From Bacteroidota bacterium (GTDB taxonomy: Bacteria; Bacteroidota; Ignavibacteria; UBA10030; UBA6906): DNA of 64,000 bases. Below the pieces are notes generated by a model. The model had not been told where the DNA came from and made no database searches. It saw only the letters and a list, made by a program, of their open reading frames with translations. Made by a program: the position numbers and the translations under genes. Each line of letters starts with the position of its first letter. Positions within the stretch are counted from its first letter, which is position 1. Positions 18,222-24,635 of this stretch are shown here, piece after piece. The stretch covers positions 60,195-124,194 of the forward strand of contig JAHBUR010000013.1 in the NCBI GenBank assembly GCA_019637975.1, given 5' to 3'.

Positions 18222-18621
18222 AGTTCACGAGACGTTCGACGGCCTCGCGGTTTCCCTCGAGAATGTCCATTGCCAGCAATTCGTGCGGATGTTTCCAGGC
18301 AATTTGTTCAAAGGCTCTGTTCTCAGGCGTGCCGGAAAAAATTCGAATCAAGAAATAGAACACCCGAAAGGATCCGTCGCGCCGGGGGTTGTCCGTGCCT
18401 TCGGTGTATATCCATTCTTGTCTGTGAAATTCCGAATCAATCGAAACCTCAATGGCAAGCTCCTCGAGCAGTTCCCGTTTGAGAGCATATTCTGGAGTTT
18501 CGCCGGGCTCAAGCTTTCCTCCGGGAAATTCCCATTTCAGCCCGTACTTCGTATTCCGCTTACGCTGGCATGCGAGCACGAGCCCGTTCTTCAGAATAAT
18601 TCCAACAGCGACTTCTTTCAT
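18196..18621 (-). CDS. mutT: MutT-type NUDIX hydrolase
   Basis: The 141-residue protein is a single NUDIX domain. The NUDIX box is seen as GGKLEPGETPEYALKREL followed by LEELAI, with WEFPGG before it and the MutT-like start EVAVGIILKNGLVLACQRK. The family removes 8-oxo-dGTP from the nucleotide pool. It is the first gene of an overlapping three-gene set (mutT, mutY, Ogg2-like), with 26 bases of overlap with mutY. ATG 18621 gives the normal MutT start; a longer frame from 18657 lacks support. Confidence 0.9.
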   Translation of the reverse strand: MKEVAVGIILKNGLVLACQRKRNTKYGLKWEFPGGKLEPGETPEYALKRELLEELAIEVSIDSEFHRQEWIYTEGTDNPRRDGSFRVFYFLIRIFSGTPENRAFEQIAWKHPHELLAMDILEGNREAVERLVNYAENQQTA

Positions 18622-18719
18622 TGGCAAGAAGGTACGAAAAAGTACAGAGAACGCCAAAGAAGGGAATCATGCCGGCTTTCGCTGCGAGCTTCTGCGCTAA
18701 ACACGAATTTTCTGTTGCC

Positions 18720-18748
18720 TTGACTTCATCCTTGAAATCAGGTAAATT
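18720..18748 (+). promoter_or_regulatory. Sigma-70-like promoter for the zinc-ribbon/rpsU unit
   Basis: TTGACT (18720-18725), 17 bases, then TAAATT (18743-18748), about 97 bases before the ATG at 18845. It is divergent from the mutT gene. Confidence 0.5.
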
Positions 18749-18844
18749 GAACTTGAATTCGTCGCAAAGCCTGCCTATCCGAGTTTTTCCCGGCGCAGAA
18801 ACTAGAGACTTCAGTTTCGTTTTCAGTACGATCGAGGAGGCACC

Positions 18845-19237
18845 ATGGCACGGGGAAAGAGCATTTCCCATTTCTGTGCTCATTGCGAGCGCGTCACAAA
18901 AATGGAACTTGTCGGAGCAGTCGAAAATCAACCCGACAGAACGTGGTACAGATGTGCCCGTTGCAGGCACGCCATACTGGTTGATGTGAACGAGCTCAAA
19001 AAGGGCGAAGAAGCCGCTAAAAAGAAGCCGGAAAGGGCTGATTGCTCGGACTACAATCCCAGCAATACCTACACAATAGGACAGGCAATTTTTCACACGG
19101 AATGGGATGATTTCGGGAAGGTGATTTCCAAGGAAAAAACATCGGGTGGTGGATCGGCGATCGTTGTTTCGTTTCAGCGATTAGGCGAGCGGAGGTTACT
19201 CGAAAACCTCACAAATGGATTTGACAGTCAAGATTGA
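18845..19237 (+). CDS. Small zinc-ribbon protein with a Tudor/SH3-like tail
   Basis: The 130-residue protein has a zinc ribbon with two CxxC knuckles (HFCAHCERV and YRCARCRH, residues 10-45), a charged linker and a C-terminal module (NTYTIGQAIFHTEWDDFGKV, then AIVVSFQRLGERRLLENL). That module matches the YxxGxxIxHxxFGxGxV...VxF pattern found in the PcrA/UvrD tail and CarD-like modules. This suggests a nucleic-acid or RNA-polymerase contact, but no function is established. The ATG follows GAGGAGG by four bases. rpsU follows 40 bases downstream. Confidence 0.6.
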   Translation: MARGKSISHFCAHCERVTKMELVGAVENQPDRTWYRCARCRHAILVDVNELKKGEEAAKKKPERADCSDYNPSNTYTIGQAIFHTEWDDFGKVISKEKTSGGGSAIVVSFQRLGERRLLENLTNGFDSQD

Positions 19238-19261
19238 GCAACAAGTACACAACAAACTTCG

Positions 19262-19276
19262 AAGGAGGTGATTGAT
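19262..19276 (+). promoter_or_regulatory. Extended Shine-Dalgarno of rpsU
   Basis: AAGGAGGTGAT (19262-19272) is a near-perfect complement of the 16S rRNA 3' end and lies just before the TTG start of rpsU. This is stronger than any other ribosome-binding site seen in the window. Confidence 0.7.
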
Positions 19277-19471
19277 TTGGTCGGCATTTCAGTAACTGAG
19301 AATGAACCGATTGACCGCGCATTAAAGCGCTTCAAAAAGAAGTATGAACGCTCGGGCGTACTCAAGGAGTTCAAGAAAAGAGCCTACTTTACCAAACCCT
19401 CCGTTAAGAAGAGAATGAAGAAGGTAAAGGCAATACGGCGCGCACAGCGCACCATTGCTGAACAGGAATAA
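19277..19471 (+). CDS. rpsU: Small ribosomal subunit protein bS21
   Basis: The 64-residue protein is bS21: ENEPIDRALKRFKKKYERSG, then LKEFKKRAYFTKPSVKKR and a basic helical tail. The TTG at 19277 is preferred over the GTG at 19268, which lies inside the Shine-Dalgarno; eight bases separate AAGGAGG from the TTG. The residue aligning with Tyr54 of Bacteroidia bS21, implicated in hiding the anti-Shine-Dalgarno, appears to be Arg here (by simple counting). It is followed at once by a terminator. Confidence 0.93.
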   Translation: MVGISVTENEPIDRALKRFKKKYERSGVLKEFKKRAYFTKPSVKKRMKKVKAIRRAQRTIAEQE

Positions 19472-19476
19472 GCAAC

Positions 19477-19500
19477 AAAACCCGCTTTACGGCGGGTTTT
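19477..19500. terminator. Intrinsic terminator after rpsU
   Basis: Stem AAAACCCGC / GCGGGTTTT with a six-base loop; A and T runs on both sides make it usable from either strand. Confidence 0.85.
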
Positions 19501-19586
19501 GTGTTTACAGGCAGAAAACTCCCCCCTTTTCGACTATCCCACCTCAGTCTAAAAAGCGTCGGTTCTCCTGTACTTTCCTAATGGCG

Positions 19587-19790
19587 TCAGGATGCGGGGC
19601 TTGCTTCTTCGGTTTTCGCCTGCGCCTTGATATCCTGCACTTCTTTGCGGATTTCCTGGGCCTTTTTCTTCAGTTCGTTCATTTGCTTTCGGACCCTCGT
19701 TCCGGCTGATTTGTTGCCTTTGTCGTAGAACTTGACAAAGTCCTTCTCGAAACTGTCCACGAGGTCCCGCAATTCCTGCAGTCTGCTCAT
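19587..19790 (-). CDS. Histone H1-like protein of the Bacteroidetes type
   Basis: This 67-residue, lysine-rich, all-helical protein (SRLQELRDLVDSFEKDFVKF, YDKGNKSAGTRVRKQM, ELKKKAQEIRKEV) matches the short histone H1/Hc1-like family widely found in Bacteroidetes and Chlamydiae. It should bind DNA as a nucleoid protein. A GGAGGCAT-type ribosome-binding site precedes its ATG. It stands between rpsU (convergent) and the deoxyhypusine synthase-like gene (same strand). Confidence 0.8.
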   Translation of the reverse strand: MSRLQELRDLVDSFEKDFVKFYDKGNKSAGTRVRKQMNELKKKAQEIRKEVQDIKAQAKTEEASPAS

Positions 19791-19845
19791 CTATGCCTCC
19801 TGTTGGTTGGTTATGAATCGCGAAGTCTTCTGCTTCGCTGTTGGT

Positions 19846-20955
19846 TTATTTCTTTGTTCTTCGCAACATTCTAAAATACTCTTTCCGCAAGCTGTCCACC
19901 AGTTCCTCTCGTCTATCGTAAAGACGTCGTACCTTGCGGGGTTTTCTCTTTGCAAGGGCATACGATGTCATGATTGGCATCGCAATGGTCGAGTCAACGT
20001 ACGCAACAACAGTGTCCGGCAATCTATCGGGGTCAACTTTTCCCCAGCTTACGGCTTCCGACGGTGTTGCGCCTGAAAGGCCCCCGGTATCAGGCCGCGC
20101 ATCGGTAACTTGAAGGAAGAAATCATGTCCTTTTTCATTGATTTTCAAAACTTCCTGAATCTGCGGCTCGGTTTGTAGAATGAAATTCTTGGGAGATCCA
20201 CCTCCAAAAATCAAGACGCCGCTCTTGCCCCCCCTTCGTTTTGCATCGAGAACAATGGCTGCAGTTTCGTTGACATCAAGCAGAGGGTCAATTCGCGTAG
20301 CATTACCCGATAGCTCAATTTCGGCGATATTCATCCCGATGGAACTATCTCCGGGAGAAGATGTATATACAGGAACAGCACAGCGATACGCAGTAGCCAG
20401 TACGCTCGCATGCTTAATCCCTAAAATCTTCTCACGTTCGGCAATGTACCGACCGAGCCTGTAGTGAAGCTCTGCTGTGCCCATTTCCTTTTGAAATTCC
20501 TGATACCTGATGATTTTCCTGAAATACTCATCTGTACTCAGCAAAACGTCATAATCAAAGAGAACGTCGTAAATCCGGACAACGCCTTCTTTTCTCAAGA
20601 CTCTATCATCAATGAACGGGTTACCGCGATGGAGGCTTTTTCCGATTGCAAAATGCGTGTCGTGGTAGAGATTTGCGCCGGTGCTTACAATCCAATCAAC
20701 GAATCCCGCTTTGATAAGAGGAACAATGCATGAACCTCCCAAGCCTGCAGGCGTAAGGGCTCCAGTCAAACTCATTCCAATTGTGACATCGGGCTCAAGC
20801 ATTCTTTTGGCGAAGAGATTGCACGCCTCACGAAGTCTTCCTGCATTATACGCTTGGAAATAGGTATCGACAAGTTCATCCACCCGAACATTCTTCGGAA
20901 TGGGAGCGGGAACAATCTTCTTTCCGCTCAAGAACTTGCTCTTACGAGATTTCAT
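19846..20955 (-). CDS. Deoxyhypusine synthase-like enzyme
   Basis: The 369-residue protein carries the deoxyhypusine synthase fold: [15 protein letters not shown], the NAD-binding [15 protein letters not shown] and the active-site [12 protein letters not shown], in which the catalytic lysine of the family is present. Bacteria lack the eIF5A substrate, and bacterial relatives are thought to make homospermidine or related polyamines from spermidine or putrescine. This is the likely role. The gene is divergent from fur, and an inverted repeat (20969-20985) lies 14 bases upstream of its start. Confidence 0.85.
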   Translation of the reverse strand: MKSRKSKFLSGKKIVPAPIPKNVRVDELVDTYFQAYNAGRLREACNLFAKRMLEPDVTIGMSLTGALTPAGLGGSCIVPLIKAGFVDWIVSTGANLYHDTHFAIGKSLHRGNPFIDDRVLRKEGVVRIYDVLFDYDVLLSTDEYFRKIIRYQEFQKEMGTAELHYRLGRYIAEREKILGIKHASVLATAYRCAVPVYTSSPGDSSIGMNIAEIELSGNATRIDPLLDVNETAAIVLDAKRRGGKSGVLIFGGGSPKNFILQTEPQIQEVLKINEKGHDFFLQVTDARPDTGGLSGATPSEAVSWGKVDPDRLPDTVVAYVDSTIAMPIMTSYALAKRKPRKVRRLYDRREELVDSLRKEYFRMLRRTKK

Positions 20956-20968
20956 TGAAATAAAATGT

Positions 20969-20985
20969 TTAGATGATTTATCTAA
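20969..20985. promoter_or_regulatory. DtxR-box-like inverted repeat ahead of the deoxyhypusine synthase-like gene
   Basis: TTAGAT and ATCTAA arms, five bases apart (perfect 6-5-6 repeat). The half TTTATCTAA also occurs in the operator of the DtxR operon at 6281-6289, but spacing between the arms differs (nine versus six bases between the TTTAG and CTAA cores). Confidence 0.4.
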
Positions 20986-21148
20986 GTTTCATTGGGAGAA
21001 ATATACGAATTCAGCAAAAGAATGCAAGGAATTTCTGCAAATTTAGAAGATTCTCGCATTCGCAAAACGAGTGCCTATTTGTTGTTCCAAATCCATGTTC
21101 CAAGCGGGAGCTTCAGCAAACAAAATCACGATTATGTGGAAATATCAC

Positions 21149-21199
21149 TTGACAAATGATCAACCTCTTCTTATTTTTATTTAGACTAATTATAAATAA
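21149..21199 (+). promoter_or_regulatory. fur-feo promoter with Fur-box-like palindrome
   Basis: TTGACA (21149-21154), 17 bases, then TATTTT (21172-21177). A 23-base near-palindrome at 21177-21199 (arms TTATTTA and TAAATAA, with matching inner positions) overlaps the end of the -10 element and extends over the transcription start. This is where a Fur repressor site would be expected; the next gene is fur. Confidence 0.6.
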
Positions 21200-21207
21200 G
21201 GACCTGA

Positions 21208-21651
21208 ATGGACACTCAAGCGGCTCACGAAATTCTTACCAAACATCTCAAATCGAATGGTAAGCTTCGGGCAACGCCGGAACGGTTTGCAGTTCTTGAC
21301 GCTGTCCTTCAAAGCCAAGGACACTTCGATGTAGAGGCGCTGTACTATCGGCTCATTTCGAACGGAGTGAAGGTTTCGAAGGCAACTGTGTACAATACGC
21401 TTGAACTGTTGCAGGAGTGCGGTCTGGTTTCGAAATACAGATTCGCGGAAAACACATCACGGTACGAAAAAGCGTTCGGACGCCCTCATCATCACCATAT
21501 GATCTGCCTGAACTGCGGTGATATCATCGAATTTACAAGCGACCGGCTTGAACGGATTCAGGAAGAAATGGCGCACGGCAAGGGGTTTGAAATTCAGAGT
21601 ACGACAATTCAGATTTTTGGCACATGCGCCAAATGCACGAAGAAGGTTTGA
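21208..21651 (+). CDS. fur: Fur-family metalloregulator
   Basis: The 147-residue protein has a winged helix (KVSKATVYNTLELLQECGLV) and a C-terminal metal-binding domain with the HHHH cluster (PHHHHMICLNCGDIIEF) and two CxxC pairs (CLNC, CAKC) for structural zinc. It should sense iron (or another metal or peroxide) and repress the feo genes immediately downstream. It starts 9 bases after the palindrome. The N-terminal extension is normal. Confidence 0.9.
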   Translation: MDTQAAHEILTKHLKSNGKLRATPERFAVLDAVLQSQGHFDVEALYYRLISNGVKVSKATVYNTLELLQECGLVSKYRFAENTSRYEKAFGRPHHHHMICLNCGDIIEFTSDRLERIQEEMAHGKGFEIQSTTIQIFGTCAKCTKKV

Positions 21652-21658
21652 AGATATC

Positions 21659-21898
21659 ATGCACCACAATACCCATCTTTCACTGACAGATGTTCCGATC
21701 GGACAGCGAGTCCGGATTCGGCAACTGAATTCGCAACCCGATTTCTGCATGCGGCTTCGCGAGATGGGCTTTTGCGAGAATGCAGTTGTTCGCTGTGTCA
21801 GCAAAGGGAGCGGCACAATAATATGCGAAGTTTGCAACACACGTATCGGGCTCAATCAGCTTGTTGCAAGCTCGATTGTGGTTTCATCATTCGAATAA
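21659..21898 (+). CDS. feoA: FeoA-domain protein 1
   Basis: The 79-residue protein is a FeoA SH3-like domain: LTDVPIGQRVRIRQLNSQ, CMRLREMGFCENA and CEVCNTRIGL, with a CxxC near the end. It begins seven bases after the fur stop. FeoA supports FeoB-driven ferrous iron uptake from the cytosolic side. A second FeoA gene follows after one base, so the complex may contain both. Confidence 0.9.
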   Translation: MHHNTHLSLTDVPIGQRVRIRQLNSQPDFCMRLREMGFCENAVVRCVSKGSGTIICEVCNTRIGLNQLVASSIVVSSFE

Positions 21899-21899
21899 T

Positions 21900-22142
21900 A
21901 TGAACGAAGTAACTCTCAACACGTTAACTCCCGGAGAACGCGGCACGATTGCCCGGATAACCACCAGGACTTCAAGCGTCCGCCAGCGACTTATGGAAAT
22001 GGGACTGACCAAAGGAACACCAATCGAGTTGATTCGGTATGCCCCGATGGGCGATCCGATTGAGGTTAGGGTAAAGGGATACCGTCTTTCCCTGCGAAAG
22101 CGTGAAGCCGAGACAGTACTGGTCCACAAGGAACCGTCATGA
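21900..22142 (+). CDS. feoA: FeoA-domain protein 2
   Basis: The 80-residue protein is another FeoA domain: LNTLTPGERGTIARITT, RQRLMEMGLTKGTPIELI and VKGYRLSLRKREAETV. It starts one base after the first FeoA stop, and its own stop overlaps the feoB start (ATGA), indicating translational coupling. Confidence 0.9.
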   Translation: MNEVTLNTLTPGERGTIARITTRTSSVRQRLMEMGLTKGTPIELIRYAPMGDPIEVRVKGYRLSLRKREAETVLVHKEPS

Positions 22143-24253
22143 CATTTGAAACCGTCAAACAGGTTCGTGTGCGATACGTTGCCCTCATCGGCAATCCGAA
22201 TTGCGGAAAAACCACCCTGTTCAATGCGCTTACCGGTTTGCGACAGAAGGTCGGGAATTATCCCGGCGTGACGGTCGAGAAGAAAGAGGGGCGTCTTACG
22301 TTCGCCGACAATTCCGAAGCAACGCTTCTTGATTTGCCGGGCACTTACAGCCTGAATGCCACGTCGCCCGATGAGAAAATCGCAACAGACGTCCTCCTCG
22401 GTCGCGCCGATCACACACAAACTCCCGATGTGATCGTCTGTGTCGTCGATGCAAGCAACATCGAACGGAACCTCTATCTTGCAAGCCAGATTCTTGACAG
22501 GCACATTCCGGTGATTGTTGCGTTGAATATGGTTGATGTTGCCGGGGAAGCCGGCATCGAAGTAAGCGTAAAGATGCTGGAACAGGAACTCGGAGTCCCT
22601 ATTGTTGCAACGATCGCGAACAAAGGAATCGGCATCAGCGAACTGAAAGAGGCCATCGCGAATGCCCAATTCCGAAGAGCAAAAAAGCGGCTGTGGCTTA
22701 TGCCCGCCCTCGTTGAAGAAGAATGCGGTGAACTCGCTGGATTGCTGCAACAACACCACAAGTTAAATGAAAACGCAGCATTTGAAGAAGCCCTGGCTCT
22801 CCTTACCTCTCCCGAAGCCCTTGAAGAACACCGCGACCGGTTTGCGCCGGAACTTCTCGCCCACGTGAAGAAAGATCATGAGCGGCTCGACTTTATGGGA
22901 ATCGACCGTCTGTCCGTTGTTGTCGAGGCTCGCTACGAATGGATCAAGAGTGTGTGCGGGAAAGCAGTAACCCAGGCTCAGACTACTGCAATCAGCACAA
23001 GCGACAAGCTCGACCGCGTGTTTACTCATAGAATATGGGGCTTCATCATTTTTGTCGGGCTGATGGCGCTGATTTTCCAGACGATCTTTGCCTGGGCAAC
23101 TGTTCCGATGGATCTTATCGGAGAAGGATTTGATTGGATTGGCAGTGAGATTCAGGAAACAATGCCTGCCGGCGACCTGCAAGATCTTCTGGTGAATGGC
23201 GGACTCGCGGGCGTTGCAGCCGTTGTAACATTCCTGCCGCAGATTCTCTTTCTCTTCCTGTTTCTCGGGCTTTTGGAAGATACAGGCTACATGGCGAGAG
23301 CTGCATTCATTATGGACAGGCTCATGAGCAAAGTCGGGCTGCACGGCAAGTCATTCATTCCCATGCTCAGTTCATTCGCCTGCGCAATTCCCGGCATCAT
23401 GGCAACCCGAACCATTGAAAGCCCGAAAGATCGTCTCGTCACAATGCTTGTCTCACCGCTGGTCAGTTGCAGTGCACGGTTGCCGGTGTATGCCCTGCTG
23501 ATTGCGGCATTCATCCCTCATGACCATGTGTTGGGTTTTCTTTCGCTTCCGGCATTGACTCTGCTTTCCATGTATTTGCTCGGGCTTGTGATGGCTCTCA
23601 GTATGGCATGGTTGTTCAAGAAGACATTGCTTCGCGGGGCGGCGCCGCTCTTTATCATGGAACTTCCGCCCTACAAGTTGCCTTCGCTGAAATCGGTTCT
23701 GCTGCAAATGTGGGAGCGGTCGAAACTGTTTTTGAAAAACGCCGGCACAATCATCCTCGGCGTGTCAATCATTCTCTGGTTCCTCGCAACATATCCGAGG
23801 GTTGAAGGAGTCACGCCCGCCGAACAATTGCAGCACAGTTTTGTGGGAAAGGCGGGACAACTGATTGAACCGGTTATCAAGCCGTTGGGATTTGATTGGA
23901 AGATTGGAATAGGAATCATTGCGTCGCTGCTCCAGCGCGAAGTGTTCGTGAGTACGATGGGAACAATCTACAACATCCAAAACTCCGACGACGAATCCCT
24001 CTCACTCCAACAACAAATGAAAGCCGACATTGATCCCGCAACGGGCCTTCCGGTGTGGACTGCCCTCACGGCAATTTGCGTGATGATATACTACGTTCTC
24101 GCAATGCAATGCATGTCGACGCTTGCCGTGTTGAAGCGGGAAACCAACTCGTGGAAGTGGCCGCTGTTCCAACTCGGCTATATGACGGCCCTTGCGTATG
24201 CGGTAACGTTTGTCGTGTACAGAGTCGGTTTGCTTTTGGGATTCGGAGTATAA
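22139..24253 (+). CDS. feoB: Full-length FeoB ferrous iron transporter
   Basis: The 704-residue protein has an N-terminal G-domain (GNPNCGKTT, DLPGTYSL, NMVD), a helical GDI region and a membrane domain with gates FACAIPGIMATRTIESP and VSCSARLPVYALL and the C-terminal AMQCMSTLAVLKRE. These gates are the usual Bacteroidetes/proteobacterial type, unlike the split FeoB at 8-10 kb. It should import Fe2+ across the inner membrane. It is regulated with fur and two feoA genes from the palindromic promoter at 21149. Confidence 0.95.
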   Translation: MTFETVKQVRVRYVALIGNPNCGKTTLFNALTGLRQKVGNYPGVTVEKKEGRLTFADNSEATLLDLPGTYSLNATSPDEKIATDVLLGRADHTQTPDVIVCVVDASNIERNLYLASQILDRHIPVIVALNMVDVAGEAGIEVSVKMLEQELGVPIVATIANKGIGISELKEAIANAQFRRAKKRLWLMPALVEEECGELAGLLQQHHKLNENAAFEEALALLTSPEALEEHRDRFAPELLAHVKKDHERLDFMGIDRLSVVVEARYEWIKSVCGKAVTQAQTTAISTSDKLDRVFTHRIWGFIIFVGLMALIFQTIFAWATVPMDLIGEGFDWIGSEIQETMPAGDLQDLLVNGGLAGVAAVVTFLPQILFLFLFLGLLEDTGYMARAAFIMDRLMSKVGLHGKSFIPMLSSFACAIPGIMATRTIESPKDRLVTMLVSPLVSCSARLPVYALLIAAFIPHDHVLGFLSLPALTLLSMYLLGLVMALSMAWLFKKTLLRGAAPLFIMELPPYKLPSLKSVLLQMWERSKLFLKNAGTIILGVSIILWFLATYPRVEGVTPAEQLQHSFVGKAGQLIEPVIKPLGFDWKIGIGIIASLLQREVFVSTMGTIYNIQNSDDESLSLQQQMKADIDPATGLPVWTALTAICVMIYYVLAMQCMSTLAVLKRETNSWKWPLFQLGYMTALAYAVTFVVYRVGLLLGFGV

Positions 24254-24254
24254 G

Positions 24255-24440
24255 ATGGATTGGCAACAACTTACATCGCTGATGATCGTAGCAACAACAG
24301 CATTCCTTCTCGTCCGTCATGAGATGCGGAAACGGCAGCAGGCGAAACAGAGAGCATGCGGACAGAGTTGCTCGTGTTCATCGGATGTCTTAGAAAAAAT
24401 CAAGGCTGAAATTGCCGCTGGGCAACAGCGTAGCGCGTAG
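24255..24440 (+). CDS. FeoB-associated Cys-rich membrane protein
   Basis: The 61-residue protein has an N-terminal transmembrane helix (LMIVATTAFLLV) and a Cys-rich tail (CGQSCSCSSD), the pattern of the FeoB-associated family found downstream of feoB. It starts one base after the feoB stop. It may act as a FeoC-like partner. Confidence 0.75.
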   Translation: MDWQQLTSLMIVATTAFLLVRHEMRKRQQAKQRACGQSCSCSSDVLEKIKAEIAAGQQRSA

Positions 24441-24459
24441 CGCTTTTCATCAACAAAAA

Positions 24460-24499
24460 AGCGTGCTCATCATACCTTTGGCGAGGAAATGAGCACGCT
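24460..24499. terminator. Strong hairpin after the feo operon
   Basis: Perfect 11-base stem, AGCGTGCTCAT / ATGAGCACGCT, with an 18-base loop. A run of A precedes it, and no T run follows on the + strand, so it is either a weak terminator or a leader hairpin ahead of the receptor gene. Confidence 0.45.
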
Positions 24500-24635
24500 C
24501 TACAGAAAAGGTCATCACATCCGCGGATGTGCATTCCTTTCGTCTTCAATATAAAGAAGGTGTTTGGGGATGTCAAGGAAACGGCTGTGATGACCCGAAG
24601 TATCCGTTTATCACATTCCTTGGGAGGGAACATCA

